The notes below the pieces were generated by a model. It searched no databases. It was not told the DNA's origin and saw nothing but the letters and a program-made list of their open reading frames with translations. Positions 44,347 to 56,135 of a stretch of DNA of 64,000 nt are shown here, piece after piece. Positions within the stretch are counted from its first letter, which is position 1. Each line of letters opens with the position of its first letter. Both the position numbers and the translations under genes were made by a program. Location of the stretch: contig NZ_JAJFBP010000001.1 in the NCBI RefSeq assembly GCF_020697055.1, forward strand, positions 242,551 through 306,550, given 5' to 3'. The stretch is from Panacagrimonas sp. GTDB lineage: Bacteria > Pseudomonadota > Gammaproteobacteria > Nevskiales > Nevskiaceae.

Positions 44347-45346
44347 AGCTCGCCAGCCGCAGGAAGGGGCGCGACGGCGAGCTGCTGGTCGTGACGCGCG
44401 ATCTCACGCGCGCGATCGCCGCGCCTTCGATCGCACCGACGCTGCAGGCGGCGCTCGACGATTGGGCCTCCGTCGCCGCCGCGCTGGATGGACTGCAGCG
44501 CGAACTCGAAGCCGATCCGCGCATGCAAGGCAGTTTCGACTTCGATCCCGCCGCTTGTTCATCGCCGCTGCCGCGCGCCTACCAATGGGCCGACGGCAGC
44601 GCCTACCTGCATCACGTGGAGCTCGTGCGCCGCGCGCGCGGGGCGGAGATGCCGGAGAGTTTCCGGCGCGATCCGCTGATGTACCAGGGCGGCTCCGATG
44701 GATTCCTCGACCCGCACGCGGACATCGCCGGGGATCCGCGGTGGGGCATCGACTTCGAGGCGGAAGTATGCGTCGTCGTCGGCGACGTCCCGATGGGCTG
44801 CACCGCGACCGATGCGCGCGCGCACGTGAAGCTGGTGATGCTCGTCAACGACGTGTCGCTGCGCGCGCTGGTGCCGGGCGAGCTCGCCAAGGGCTTCGGC
44901 TTCTTCCAGTCCAAGCCGGCGTCGGCGTTCTCGCCGGTGGCGGTGACGCCCGACGAGCTGGGCCGGCACTGGCGCGACGGCAAGCTGCATCTGCCGCTGC
45001 TGAGCTTCTTCAACGAGCGCGAATTCGGAAGCCCGCAGGCCGGCGAGGACATGGCGTTCGATTTCGGGCAGCTCATCGCGCACGCGGCGCGGACGCGCCG
45101 GCTCGGCGCGGGCACCATCGTCGGCTCCGGGACCGTGTCCAACCGCCAGGCGGGACGCGGGTACTCGTGCATCGCCGAACTGCGCATGGTCGAGACGCTG
45201 CGCGACGGCCAGCCGTCCACCGGCTTCATGCAGGACGGCGATCGGATCCGCATCGAGATGCGCGACGACCAGGGGCGCTCGATCTTCGGCGCGATCGATC
45301 AGCGCGTGCGCGCCATCGTCGAAAACCAGCCTAGCGGGTCCTTGCC

Positions 45347-45350
<4 letters not shown>
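44343..45350 (+). CDS. Fumarylacetoacetate hydrolase family protein
   Basis: A 335-residue FAH-family enzyme, expected to cleave a C-C bond of an acylpyruvate such as fumarylacetoacetate. The N-terminal domain ([20 protein letters not shown]) resembles that of short bacterial fumarylacetoacetases. The metal-binding acidic residues lie in GIDFEAEVCVVVGDV, and LMLVNDVSLRALVPGELAKG plus GAGTIVGSGTVSN make up the active-site core. It overlaps the VOC gene and the hydroxylase gene by four bases each. It would complete tyrosine degradation to fumarate and acetoacetate if the ring-opening and isomerase steps are encoded elsewhere. Confidence 0.88.
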
Positions 45351-47775
<2,425 letters not shown>

Positions 47776-47784
47776 GTCACGCCC

Positions 47785-49317
47785 TCAGGAACCATGCCGA
47801 TGCCCGGGCCGCCATTCGACGGCGCCGAAGCGCGAGTGGCCGAGCAACGTGTAGCCGATGCTGATCGCGCTGACGCTCTGCTCGGTGTCCGGCAGGTCGC
47901 GGTATTCCGCGTCGCGACGCGAGTAGACGTACTTGAGCGTGATGCCGTGCAGCTTGTGGACGCGAAACGTCAGCGAGGTTTCGATGCGCGCGAGGTTCTC
48001 GGTGCCGTCGGCCTCGGAGGAGGCCTGGTCGGTCACGTACCAGTCGCCGCCGACGATTTCCAGGGCGGCGAAGTCGCCGAAGATCCAGCGCAGCGATCCC
48101 TGCACCGCAGGCGTCACGCCGTGGTGGTAGTCGCGGTTGCCTTCGCCGCGGATCGAGCCCGCCGATCCGTACCCGACGCCCGCCAGGATCTGGCCCTGCA
48201 GCGCCGTTTCCTCGCCCACCCACCATTGCGCCGTGGTGCCGACGCCCAGGCCGGTGCTCGAGACGCGGAAGACCTGCGGCGCGAAGTAGTCGTACATCCC
48301 GTACAGGCCCCAGATGCCGCGGACGTCGTCGCCGGCGGCGTAGGGCGCGCCGTACAGCAGCCCGTGCGTCGAGACGCTCTCGAGCGCGTTGCTGGTCACG
48401 GCGGTGACGCGGAAATCGAAGTAGTCGAACGGCCGATCGTAGGTGTAGCCCGATTTGCCGGGAATGCCGTAGGCCACCGACAGGTCCGCGCTGGCTTCGC
48501 CGCCCTGGAAGTCCTGCGGCACGCGCTCGCCTTCGGGATCCGGATTGCGATTGACGTCGGAATCGACGTCAGCGTTGAGATTGCCGCCGATGTAGATGCG
48601 CGTGTAGATCGCCGGATCGCGGCTGGCGAAGACGCCGTCGAATCGCGAGCCGTACGCCAGGCGATTGAAGCCGGTCGATGGCGACAGCGCGGCCGCCGCG
48701 ACTTCGCGCCACGGGCCCGGGCTGTTGCGTGCGTTCTCCAGCACCAGGCTCGACAGCCGGAACAGCGCTTCGCCGAGGAAGCTGCCCGCGAACGTCGTCG
48801 TGTACTGATCGTTCACCGACGGCGGCGTGGTTTCGCCGGCGATCTCCCACACCGCGCTGCCCACGGTGGTGTAGGCCAGCGACGTCCAGTAGCCGTGGCC
48901 GGCCGAGCGCGCGGCCGTGTGATAGATCGAGCCCTGGTAGGGATGCCCGATCTGGTTGATGGAAAACGCGTCGTTGTCGTAGACCCAGTCCCCCTTGAAG
49001 TTGCGCTCGATCGAATCGAAGTCGACGCCGTATTCGGACTGCGAGAGCACGTGGCGGTCGAAGATGTTGAGCAGCACCTGGAAGCCGACGATGTCGACCG
49101 CCGGGACCCACCAGCTCTTCGCCTCGCCGACACCCCAGCCCGGCTTGGGGGTGGGATCGGCCTTGTCGAACGCTTCGGGCACGTCCGGCGCGGGCGGATC
49201 GACCGACGCGTCCTCGGCCGATGCGGGCAGCGACGCCAGCGCAGCGATGCAGCCGAGCGCGCAGGCCAGCGCGCAGCGGTCGCTCGAGCCGAGGCTGAAA
49301 AACCCGAGGCCACGCAT
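47785..49317 (-). CDS. DUF3943-domain outer-membrane-like protein
   Basis: A 510-residue exported protein that matches the DUF3943 pattern: WWVPAVDIVGFQVLLNIFDR, followed by NQIGHPYQGSIYHTAARSAG and a run of amphipathic strands. A signal peptide (LACALGCIAALASLPASA) is present. The regular alternation of aromatic and small residues and the length suggest an outer-membrane barrel, but the last residues (HRHGS) lack the usual terminal aromatic. The function of DUF3943 proteins is not established. It may be co-transcribed with the following SDR. Confidence 0.82.
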   Translation of the reverse strand: MRGLGFFSLGSSDRCALACALGCIAALASLPASAEDASVDPPAPDVPEAFDKADPTPKPGWGVGEAKSWWVPAVDIVGFQVLLNIFDRHVLSQSEYGVDFDSIERNFKGDWVYDNDAFSINQIGHPYQGSIYHTAARSAGHGYWTSLAYTTVGSAVWEIAGETTPPSVNDQYTTTFAGSFLGEALFRLSSLVLENARNSPGPWREVAAAALSPSTGFNRLAYGSRFDGVFASRDPAIYTRIYIGGNLNADVDSDVNRNPDPEGERVPQDFQGGEASADLSVAYGIPGKSGYTYDRPFDYFDFRVTAVTSNALESVSTHGLLYGAPYAAGDDVRGIWGLYGMYDYFAPQVFRVSSTGLGVGTTAQWWVGEETALQGQILAGVGYGSAGSIRGEGNRDYHHGVTPAVQGSLRWIFGDFAALEIVGGDWYVTDQASSEADGTENLARIETSLTFRVHKLHGITLKYVYSRRDAEYRDLPDTEQSVSAISIGYTLLGHSRFGAVEWRPGHRHGS

Positions 49318-49398
49318 GCAGACACCCGTGATGGATCGTGATGGACGATCCAGCGATGCCGTCTGCAGATGAAGGGAGGCTGAAGCGGGCGAGTCCGC

Positions 49399-50427
49399 TC
49401 AGGCCGACTTGCGGTCGTTCGCCGCCGCGGTGGCATCCAGGTCGGCCGCGACGACGCGGTTGCGACCCTCGTGCTTGGCCCGGTACAGCGCGCGGTCGGC
49501 GGCTTCCTGCAGGTCGTCGACGCTGCAACGCAACGCCGCCGCCGGATGCGCGGTGGCGACACCGATGCTCACCGTCAGCCGTTCGTGCGGACTGCCGGCG
49601 TGCGCCATGTTCAGATCCGCGACGGCGCGCCGCATCGACTCGGCCGCGCGCTGCGCGCCGTTGGAATCGGTCGCGCCCAGGCACGCGAGAAATTCCTCAC
49701 CGCCGGTGCGGCTGAGCACGTCGGCCGGACGGTGCAGCGTCGCGCGCAGCTGCGCAGCGACCGCGCGCAGCGCCTCGTCGCCGCCGCGATGCCCGTAGGT
49801 GTCGTTGAACGCCTTGAAATGGTCGACGTCGACCGCCAGCACGCTCAGCGGCGTCTGCTCACGAAGCGCGCGCCGCCACTCGCGCTCGAGCGCCTCGGTC
49901 AGGTGCCGGCGGTTGTACAGGCCGGTAAGGAAGTCGTAGCTGGCCTCCTGGCGCGCGCGGATGTCCTGCTCGACCAGTTCGCGCGCGTCGCGCAGCGCCT
50001 GCCGGGCGACCGCCTCGAACGGCCGACGCCGCGCGTCGAACACGCACACGACGCCGTGCGCCAGGCGGCCCGCGGTCGCCACCGGCATTCCGGCGAAGAA
50101 TTCCAGGCGACCGTCCGGCGTGTCGGCGCGCGGTCGATAGACCCAGCCGGTCGGGTGTTTCACGGTGCGCAGGCACTGCTCGAACATCGCCTCGCGCGCG
50201 TCGCCGATGTCGCCCTGGTGGGTCATCACCAGCGGCCGTCGATCCTGGCCGAACAGCACGAACGCCGCGTTGGCGACGCCCGTCGCGGCGCGCAGCAGGC
50301 GGATCGCGCATCGCAGGCTGGGCAGCAGGCGCTCGTCGAGCCCGAGTTCGCTGCGCAGGACAGCGGCGCGGGCGGCGCCTTCGTCGGCGTCGCGCTCGAT
50401 CTCGACTCCCTCACCGCTGTCCGACAT
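49399..50427 (-). CDS. GGDEF-domain diguanylate cyclase with GAF-like sensor
   Basis: A 342-residue cytoplasmic signalling protein. The N-terminal half (about residues 10-165) resembles a GAF sensor. The C-terminal half is a GGDEF domain opening with YDFLTGLYNRRHL and carrying the active-site loop SRTGGEEF, which is competent for making cyclic-di-GMP. No I-site RxxD is evident five residues upstream of the loop (RPADVLSRTGGEEF has RPAD in a shifted position), so product inhibition is uncertain. ATG 50427 has an AAGGA nearby; a GTG at 50463 is an alternative. Confidence 0.88.
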   Translation of the reverse strand: MSDSGEGVEIERDADEGAARAAVLRSELGLDERLLPSLRCAIRLLRAATGVANAAFVLFGQDRRPLVMTHQGDIGDAREAMFEQCLRTVKHPTGWVYRPRADTPDGRLEFFAGMPVATAGRLAHGVVCVFDARRRPFEAVARQALRDARELVEQDIRARQEASYDFLTGLYNRRHLTEALEREWRRALREQTPLSVLAVDVDHFKAFNDTYGHRGGDEALRAVAAQLRATLHRPADVLSRTGGEEFLACLGATDSNGAQRAAESMRRAVADLNMAHAGSPHERLTVSIGVATAHPAAALRCSVDDLQEAADRALYRAKHEGRNRVVAADLDATAAANDRKSA

Positions 50428-50499
50428 CGGATCCTTGGGCGCGCCGATAAAAGGGGTGCGCACGCTGCCAAACTCTACCGCATCGACGGTGCGAGCCCG

Positions 50500-51918
50500 T
50501 CAGACGATGTGCGCGATCCGCATCAGGTTGGTCGTGCCCGACTGCGCAAGCGGCAGGCCCGCGATGATGACCACCGTGTCGCCGCGCACGCCGAATCCCT
50601 CGTCGACGGTCGCCTGGCAGCCGAAGGACGTCATCTCGCCGACGCTCGCCACCACCTGCGTGAGCGCGGAGTGGACGCCCCAGACCAGGGACAGTCGGCG
50701 CGCGGTGCCGTGGTTCGGCGTCAGGCCCAGGATCGGTGCCGTCGGCCGTTCACGCGACATGCGATACGCGGTGAAGCCCGAGTTGGTGTAGGCGACGATC
50801 GCCACCGGCTCGAGCAGCGCGGCGACCTGGCGCATCGCCGTCGCGATGCCGCCGGCGAAATCGGCCGGCGCCGGCGTCAGCGACGCGTCGAGCATCTGCC
50901 GATGCGTGGGATCCTCCTCGGTCTGCTCGATGACGCTGTTCATCACCGACACCGCCTGGCGCGGATATTTGCCCGAGGCGGACTCGGCGGAGAGCATCAC
51001 CGCGTCGGCCCCGTCGTAGATCGCGTTGGCGACGTCGGAGGCCTCGGCGCGCGTCGGAACCGGCGCCGCGACCATCGATTCGAGCATCTGCGTGGCGATG
51101 ATCACCGGCCTGCCGTGCTGCCGGCAGCAGCGGATGATCCGCTTCTGGATGCCGGGCACCTGCTCGGGCGGCATCTCCACGCCCAGGTCGCCGCGCGCGA
51201 CCATCACGGCATCCGCGGCCTGGACGATCGCATCGAGCGCCTGGATCGCGGCGGGCTTCTCGAGCTTGGCGACGATGCCGACGTTGTCGCCGACCAGACC
51301 GCGCAGTTCGACGATGTCCTCGACGCGCTGCACGAACGACAGCGCGATCCAGTCGACGCCCAGCGTCAGGCCGAACGCAAGATCGCGCCGGTCCTTGGGC
51401 GTCATCGCCGACAGCGGCACGACGACGCCGGGCACGTTCACGCCCTTGCGGTCGGACAGCGCGCCGCCGACCACGACGGTGGTCTCGGCGAAGTCCGCGA
51501 CGCAGCGATCGACCTTCATCCGGATGCGGCCGTCGTCGAGCAGCAGGTCGGTGCCGGGTTCGAGCGCCGCGAAGATCTCGGGGTGCGGGAGCGCGATCCG
51601 GCTCGTGTCGCCGGGCACGTCGGCCTGCAGGTCGAAACGGAACGGGTCGCCGGCGCGCAGCTGCACCGGACCGCCGGCGAAAGAACCGATCCGCAGCTTG
51701 GGACCCTGGAGATCGAGCAGCACGCCGATCGGCCGGCCCGATTCGCGCTCGAGATCGCGAATGATGTCGAAGCGCGCCCGATGATCCTCGTGCGTGCCGT
51801 GGCTGAAGTTGAGCCGGAACACGTCGGCACCGGCCTCGAAGAGGCTCTGGATCATGGCCCGGTCGCTGCTGGAAGGGCCCAACGTGGCGACGATCTTGGC
51901 GTTGCGGGTGCGGCGCAT
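50500..51918 (-). CDS. pyk: Pyruvate kinase
   Basis: The last glycolytic enzyme, making pyruvate and ATP from phosphoenolpyruvate. The 472-residue product begins RRTRNAKIVATLGPSS and has the phosphate-binding segment RLNFSHGTHEDH, the active-site signature with Lys and Glu (VGIVAKLEKPAAIQALD), and the metal-binding MVARGDLGVEMP. The C-terminal allosteric domain is present. Divergent from the MDR-type dehydrogenase with a 123-base gap in which no consensus promoter was found. Confidence 0.96.
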   Translation of the reverse strand: MRRTRNAKIVATLGPSSSDRAMIQSLFEAGADVFRLNFSHGTHEDHRARFDIIRDLERESGRPIGVLLDLQGPKLRIGSFAGGPVQLRAGDPFRFDLQADVPGDTSRIALPHPEIFAALEPGTDLLLDDGRIRMKVDRCVADFAETTVVVGGALSDRKGVNVPGVVVPLSAMTPKDRRDLAFGLTLGVDWIALSFVQRVEDIVELRGLVGDNVGIVAKLEKPAAIQALDAIVQAADAVMVARGDLGVEMPPEQVPGIQKRIIRCCRQHGRPVIIATQMLESMVAAPVPTRAEASDVANAIYDGADAVMLSAESASGKYPRQAVSVMNSVIEQTEEDPTHRQMLDASLTPAPADFAGGIATAMRQVAALLEPVAIVAYTNSGFTAYRMSRERPTAPILGLTPNHGTARRLSLVWGVHSALTQVVASVGEMTSFGCQATVDEGFGVRGDTVVIIAGLPLAQSGTTNLMRIAHIV

Positions 51919-52041
51919 GTGAAGGACGCAGGGGCGGTGACGTTGGAGCGCGCCAGTTTAGCGGCGTCCGCGTCCACCGGCCCTGAAAAGACTCTGCTAT
52001 ACCCGCTGCTCCCAACCCCAACCCGTGTCCGGAGTCGACCG

Positions 52042-53190
52042 ATGCCGATGCACCTGCCTCGCACTTCCCTGGAAGTCCGCTCGCTGCTCAAGAGCAGCGG
52101 GCAGCTCGAACTGTCGCTGGTCGAAGCGCCGGTGCCGTCGCCCAAGGCCAACGAGGTGGTGGTGCGCGTGAAGGCCTCGCCGATCAATCCGTCGGACCTC
52201 GGCCTGCTGCTCGCGGCGCAGGATTTCTCGCGCGCCGAAACCTCGGGCAGCACCGCGCGGCCGGTCGTCAGCGTGCCGGTCAGTCCCGGCGTCATCAAGG
52301 CGCTGGCGGCGCGCGTCGACAAGTCGATGGCGGTGGGCAACGAAGGCGGCGGTGAAGTGATCGCCGCCGGCGGTTCGCCGGCCGCGCAGGCGCTGCTCGG
52401 TCGCACCGTGGGAATGATCGGCGGCGCGATGTATTCGCAGTACCGCTGCGTGCCGGTGGATCAGTGCATCGCGATGCCCGAAGGCGTCACCGCGCGCGAG
52501 GGCGCCTCGGCGTTCGTCAATCCGCTGACCGCGCTGGGCATGGTCGAGACGATGCGCCTCGAAGGCCACACCGCGCTGGTGCACACGGCGGCGGCGTCGA
52601 ACCTGGGCCTGATGCTCAACCGCATCTGCAGCGAGGACGGCGTTGCGCTGGTCAACATCGTGCGCCGAGCCGAACAGGCACAGCAGCTGCGCGACGACGT
52701 CGGCGCGCACTACGTGTGCGATTCATCGGCGCCCACCTTCATCGCCGATCTCACCGCGGCGCTGACCGCCACCGGCGCGACGCTCGGGTTCGACGCCATC
52801 GGTGGCGGCAAGATCGCCGGGCAGATCCTCGGCTGCATGGAGGCGGCGGTGTCGGCCAACGCAACCGAATACAGCCGCTACGGATCCTCGGTGCACAAGC
52901 AGGTCTACATCTACGGCTCGCTCGACCGCGGGCCGACCGAACTGGTGCGCAGCTTCGGCCTGACCTGGGGACTCGGCGGCTGGTTGCTGTTCAACTTCAT
53001 GCAGCGCGTCGGGCCGCAGCGCATGGGCGAACTCAAGGCGCGCGTCGCGGCCAACATCCGCACGACCTTCGCCAGCCACTACACGCGCGTGGTGTCGCTG
53101 CAGGAGATGCTGCGGCTCGAGACGATCAACGACTACGCGCGGCAGGCCACGGGGACGAAGTACCTGCTGGATCCGCAATCGTCGGCCTAG
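52042..53190 (+). CDS. Zinc-binding-type (MDR) dehydrogenase/quinone-oxidoreductase-like protein
   Basis: A 382-residue medium-chain dehydrogenase/reductase. The GroES-like N-terminal domain (VVVRVKASPINPSDLGLLL) leads into the NAD(P)-binding domain (VHTAAASNLGLMLNRICSEDG, then GFDAIGGGKIAGQIL). The zinc-binding cysteine cluster of alcohol dehydrogenases is not seen, so a zinc-free reductase like quinone oxidoreductase or crotonyl-CoA reductase relatives is more likely. An insertion with a Ser/Thr/Val-rich stretch lies near residues 65-90. ATG 52042 has GGAG 8 bases upstream. The substrate is unknown. Confidence 0.85.
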   Translation: MPMHLPRTSLEVRSLLKSSGQLELSLVEAPVPSPKANEVVVRVKASPINPSDLGLLLAAQDFSRAETSGSTARPVVSVPVSPGVIKALAARVDKSMAVGNEGGGEVIAAGGSPAAQALLGRTVGMIGGAMYSQYRCVPVDQCIAMPEGVTAREGASAFVNPLTALGMVETMRLEGHTALVHTAAASNLGLMLNRICSEDGVALVNIVRRAEQAQQLRDDVGAHYVCDSSAPTFIADLTAALTATGATLGFDAIGGGKIAGQILGCMEAAVSANATEYSRYGSSVHKQVYIYGSLDRGPTELVRSFGLTWGLGGWLLFNFMQRVGPQRMGELKARVAANIRTTFASHYTRVVSLQEMLRLETINDYARQATGTKYLLDPQSSA

Positions 53191-53247
53191 CGCGAGCTGC
53201 AGCGTGATTCGTTCAGCTTTGTCCGGCAACAGCCAGCGCTGTGCACC

Positions 53248-53616
53248 TCAATCGAAAATCAGATGTTCCCGCGTGCAGAACAGCCGGGAGTTCCCGAAAT
53301 CGATGAACGTGCTCTCGTCGTCGAGCAGGTCCTTCATCGCCTTGGCGCCTTCGGCGGTGGCGAGCGCCGCCTTCAGGTCATCGACGCTGTTCCACCACAC
53401 TTCGGTGATGCCGTCGTAAGGCGGCTGCATTCCGCGTGAATCCTGCAGCAGCCGGTTGAGCTCGGGTTCGAACGTGTGGCTCTGGATGTACTTCTTCGCT
53501 TTCAGCGCGGAACGGCGCTCGCGTACCTTGGGCCCGTGCGTCTCGAGCCAGTAGCGGTGGAACTGATCGGGCGCCACGTCGCTGCGGCGTGCAAGGCAGT
53601 AGACCAGCTTGAACAT
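53248..53616 (-). CDS. EthD-domain (dimeric alpha-beta barrel) protein
   Basis: A 122-residue protein of the EthD type. The opening MFKLVYCLARRSDVAPDQFHRYWLETHGPKV is typical of the family, in which HRYW and THGP line a small active-site pocket. EthD proteins are often encoded with monooxygenases and ring-degrading enzymes, where their role is poorly known. It is divergent from an acyl-CoA synthetase/SDR operon, with a 93-base gap holding two GACCGGTC palindromes, so co-regulation is likely. Confidence 0.85.
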   Translation of the reverse strand: MFKLVYCLARRSDVAPDQFHRYWLETHGPKVRERRSALKAKKYIQSHTFEPELNRLLQDSRGMQPPYDGITEVWWNSVDDLKAALATAEGAKAMKDLLDDESTFIDFGNSRLFCTREHLIFD

Positions 53617-53709
53617 GGGACTCGTCCTCTTCGACCGGTCGGCGCAAGATGCGTGACCTGATGGCTCGCAGTCTGCCCCAGCGAGCGACTTCCGGAGGAG
53701 AGACCGGTC
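53617..53709. promoter_or_regulatory. Divergent promoter region with two GACCGGTC palindromes
   Basis: The 8-bp palindrome GACCGGTC occurs at 53633-53640 and at 53702-53709, one near each divergent start codon and 69 bases apart. The second copy lies between the ribosome binding site (GGAGGAG, 53694-53700) and the GTG start of the synthetase. The arrangement suits a repressor such as the TetR protein encoded at 56961-57644, but binding is inferred. Confidence 0.45.
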
Positions 53710-55302
53710 GTGGAGATCCTGAAAACGACGTTGATCAACCGCGTGGCCGTGGGCGACATCCCGCGCCGCGCGGGGGTGGTCAATCCGGACAAGGTCGCGT
53801 TCATCGACGGCGATCGGCAGTTGACGTTTCGGGAGTTCGACGAGCACTGCAACCGCCTGGCGCATCACCTGCTGGGCCGAGGATTGAAGCGCGGCGACGC
53901 CGTCGCGTGCCTGTGCATCAACTCGCTCGACTTCATCATCTCGGCCTACGGCGTCGCCAAGGCGGGGCTGGTGTGGGTGCCGATGAACGTGCTGCTGCAG
54001 CGGCCGCAGCTCGACTACATCCTGGAGAAGGTCGACGCGCAGCTGTTGATCGTGGATCAGGGGTTCGTGTCCGTCATGCAAGGGGAGGGACGTGAGCCTC
54101 CGCCGTTCTTGGTGATCGAGCAGACCCCGGATGGCGACTCACCGGATCGCGTAGCCCGGGCGCAGCGCGGGGAAAGTTCTTCATTCTCCACTGCCCTCGA
54201 AGGCCAACCCTCCACCGACCCAGAAGTCGAGATCGAGGATCGCCAGACGGCGATCGTGATGTTCACCAGCGGCACCACCGCGGCGCAGAAGGGCGTCGTG
54301 ATCAGCCATCTGGCGGTGTACCTGGCCACGCTGAACAACATCATCGAACTGGAAATGCAGGCCGACGACGTCACCGTCGCGATGCTGCCGTTCTTCCACT
54401 GCGCGCAGCACACGCTGACGACCTCGTTCCTGCACCGCGGCGCCACGCAGATCGTGATGCGCGGTTTCGATCCGGTGACGCTGATGGATCACATCACGCG
54501 GCATCGCGTGACGTGGTGCTTCGCGCTGCCGACGATGTGGCGCGCGGTGCTCGACCATCCCGATCGCGCCAGGTACCGCTTCGACTCGATGCGCTACGGC
54601 CTGTACGCGATGACGCCGATGGATCCGGAGACGCTCTCGCGCCTGATCCACGAGATCTGCCCGCGCTTTGCGCTCAGCAGCGGCCAGACCGAGGTCTATC
54701 CGTCGGCGTGCGTGTTCAAGCCCGAATTCCAGTTCAGCAAGAAGGGGCAGTACTGGGGCCAGCAGGGCCTGACCTGCGAATTCCAGATCATGGACGACGC
54801 CGGCGACCTGCTGCCGCACGGGCAGGTGGGCGAACTGGTCGTGCGCGGACCGACCGTGATGATGGAGTACCTCGGCGATCCCGAGGCCACCGGCGCGGCG
54901 CGCGCGCACGGCTGGCATCACACCGGCGATCTCGGATTGATCGACGAGGACGGCCAGTTCCTGTTCCACGATCGCAAGAAGGACATGATCAAGACCGGCG
55001 GCGAGAACGTCGCCTCCTGCACGGTCGAGGCGGCGCTGCTCGGACATTCGGGCGTCGCCGCCGCAGCGGTCGTCGGACTGCCGCACGCGCGCTGGATCGA
55101 GGCGGTGACGGCGTTCGTCGTGCCCAAGCCCGCGACACCGCTGACCGAGGACGACGTGATCGGCTGGTGCCGCACGCGCCTGGGCAAGCACGAGGTGCCC
55201 AAGCGCGTCGTGTTCGTCGAGCGCTTTCCGATGACGGTGACCGGCAAGATCCTCAAGCACGTGCTGCGCGCCGAGCACGTCGGGCTGTTCGAGAACGACT
55301 GA
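53710..55302 (+). CDS. Acyl-CoA synthetase (AMP-forming)
   Basis: A 530-residue class I adenylate-forming enzyme that would activate a carboxylic acid as its CoA thioester. Motif A3 is IVMFTSGTTAAQKGVV. The acyl-pocket and adenylation motifs include LSSGQTEVYPS, and HTGDLGLIDEDGQ and KKDMIKTGGENVAS are the A7-A8 signatures. The C-terminal lysine is in MTVTGKILK. The start is GTG, fixed by GGAGGAG nine bases upstream. Bases about 54076-54231 use many codons rare in the rest of the gene and include a core found in an intergenic repeat (54149-54162), so this linker may be an inserted segment. It forms an operon with two SDR genes. Confidence 0.92.
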   Translation: MEILKTTLINRVAVGDIPRRAGVVNPDKVAFIDGDRQLTFREFDEHCNRLAHHLLGRGLKRGDAVACLCINSLDFIISAYGVAKAGLVWVPMNVLLQRPQLDYILEKVDAQLLIVDQGFVSVMQGEGREPPPFLVIEQTPDGDSPDRVARAQRGESSSFSTALEGQPSTDPEVEIEDRQTAIVMFTSGTTAAQKGVVISHLAVYLATLNNIIELEMQADDVTVAMLPFFHCAQHTLTTSFLHRGATQIVMRGFDPVTLMDHITRHRVTWCFALPTMWRAVLDHPDRARYRFDSMRYGLYAMTPMDPETLSRLIHEICPRFALSSGQTEVYPSACVFKPEFQFSKKGQYWGQQGLTCEFQIMDDAGDLLPHGQVGELVVRGPTVMMEYLGDPEATGAARAHGWHHTGDLGLIDEDGQFLFHDRKKDMIKTGGENVASCTVEAALLGHSGVAAAAVVGLPHARWIEAVTAFVVPKPATPLTEDDVIGWCRTRLGKHEVPKRVVFVERFPMTVTGKILKHVLRAEHVGLFEND

Positions 55303-55317
55303 AGAGAGGAGCACACG

Positions 55318-56106
55318 ATGGCGGAGCGCAAAGGCAGCGGACGGCTGCAGGACAAGGTCGCGATCGTGACCGGCGGTGCGTCGGGCATCGGCGAGGCGAC
55401 CTGCCTGCTGTTCGTGCGCGAAGGGGCCAAGGTCGTGATCGTCGATATCCAGGTGGACAAGGGCATGTCGCTGGTCGCGCAGATCGCGCGCAACGGCGAC
55501 GGCGCGGCGGTGGAGTTCTTCCGCTGCGACATGGCCTCGCACGCGGACATCAAGGCGCTGTTCGCGCACGTCGAGGCGCGCCACGGCCGTCTCGACGTTC
55601 TGATCAACAACGCCGCGGTAGAAAGCCCGCTGCCCGAGGTCGACACCAGCGAGGAACTCTACGACCGCATCATGGACGTCAACGTCAAAGGCGTGTTCCT
55701 CGCCACCAAGTACGCGGTGCCGCTGATGAAGCGCAACGGCGGCGGTTCGATCGTCAACATCTCGTCGGCGTACGGGATCATCGGGTCGCCGGGGTTCGGC
55801 GCGTACCACGCGTCCAAGGGCGCGGTGCGCACGTTCACCAAGAGCACCGCGGTCACGCACGCCAAGGACGGCATCCGCGCCAACTCGATCCATCCCGGTG
55901 CGATCGACACGCCGCTGCTGCGCGAAGCGATCGATACCAATCCCGACCCGGCGCTGTTCGAGCGCACCGTCGCCGCCGGCCAGCCGATCGGACGTCTCGG
56001 CAAGCCCGAGGAGATCGCCTACGGGTGTCTGTACCTGGCTTCGGACGAATCGAGGTTCTGCGTCGGCGCGGAACTGTGCATCGACGGCGGCATGGTCGCG
56101 CAGTAG
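55318..56106 (+). CDS. Short-chain dehydrogenase/reductase
   Basis: A 262-residue classical SDR: cofactor loop VTGGASGIGEA, Asp after strand 2 (VVIVDIQ, favouring NAD), NNAA in place of NNAG, catalytic Ser and Tyr-Lys in NISSAYGIIGSPGFGAYHASKGAV, and C-terminal GAELCIDGGMVAQ. It starts 15 bases after the synthetase with GAGAGGAG (55304-55311) as ribosome binding site. It probably oxidises a hydroxyl of the same pathway substrate, for example a 3-hydroxyacyl-CoA. Confidence 0.92.
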   Translation: MAERKGSGRLQDKVAIVTGGASGIGEATCLLFVREGAKVVIVDIQVDKGMSLVAQIARNGDGAAVEFFRCDMASHADIKALFAHVEARHGRLDVLINNAAVESPLPEVDTSEELYDRIMDVNVKGVFLATKYAVPLMKRNGGGSIVNISSAYGIIGSPGFGAYHASKGAVRTFTKSTAVTHAKDGIRANSIHPGAIDTPLLREAIDTNPDPALFERTVAAGQPIGRLGKPEEIAYGCLYLASDESRFCVGAELCIDGGMVAQ

Positions 56107-56135
56107 CGCCAAAACATCTTTCCCAGGAGAACCAG

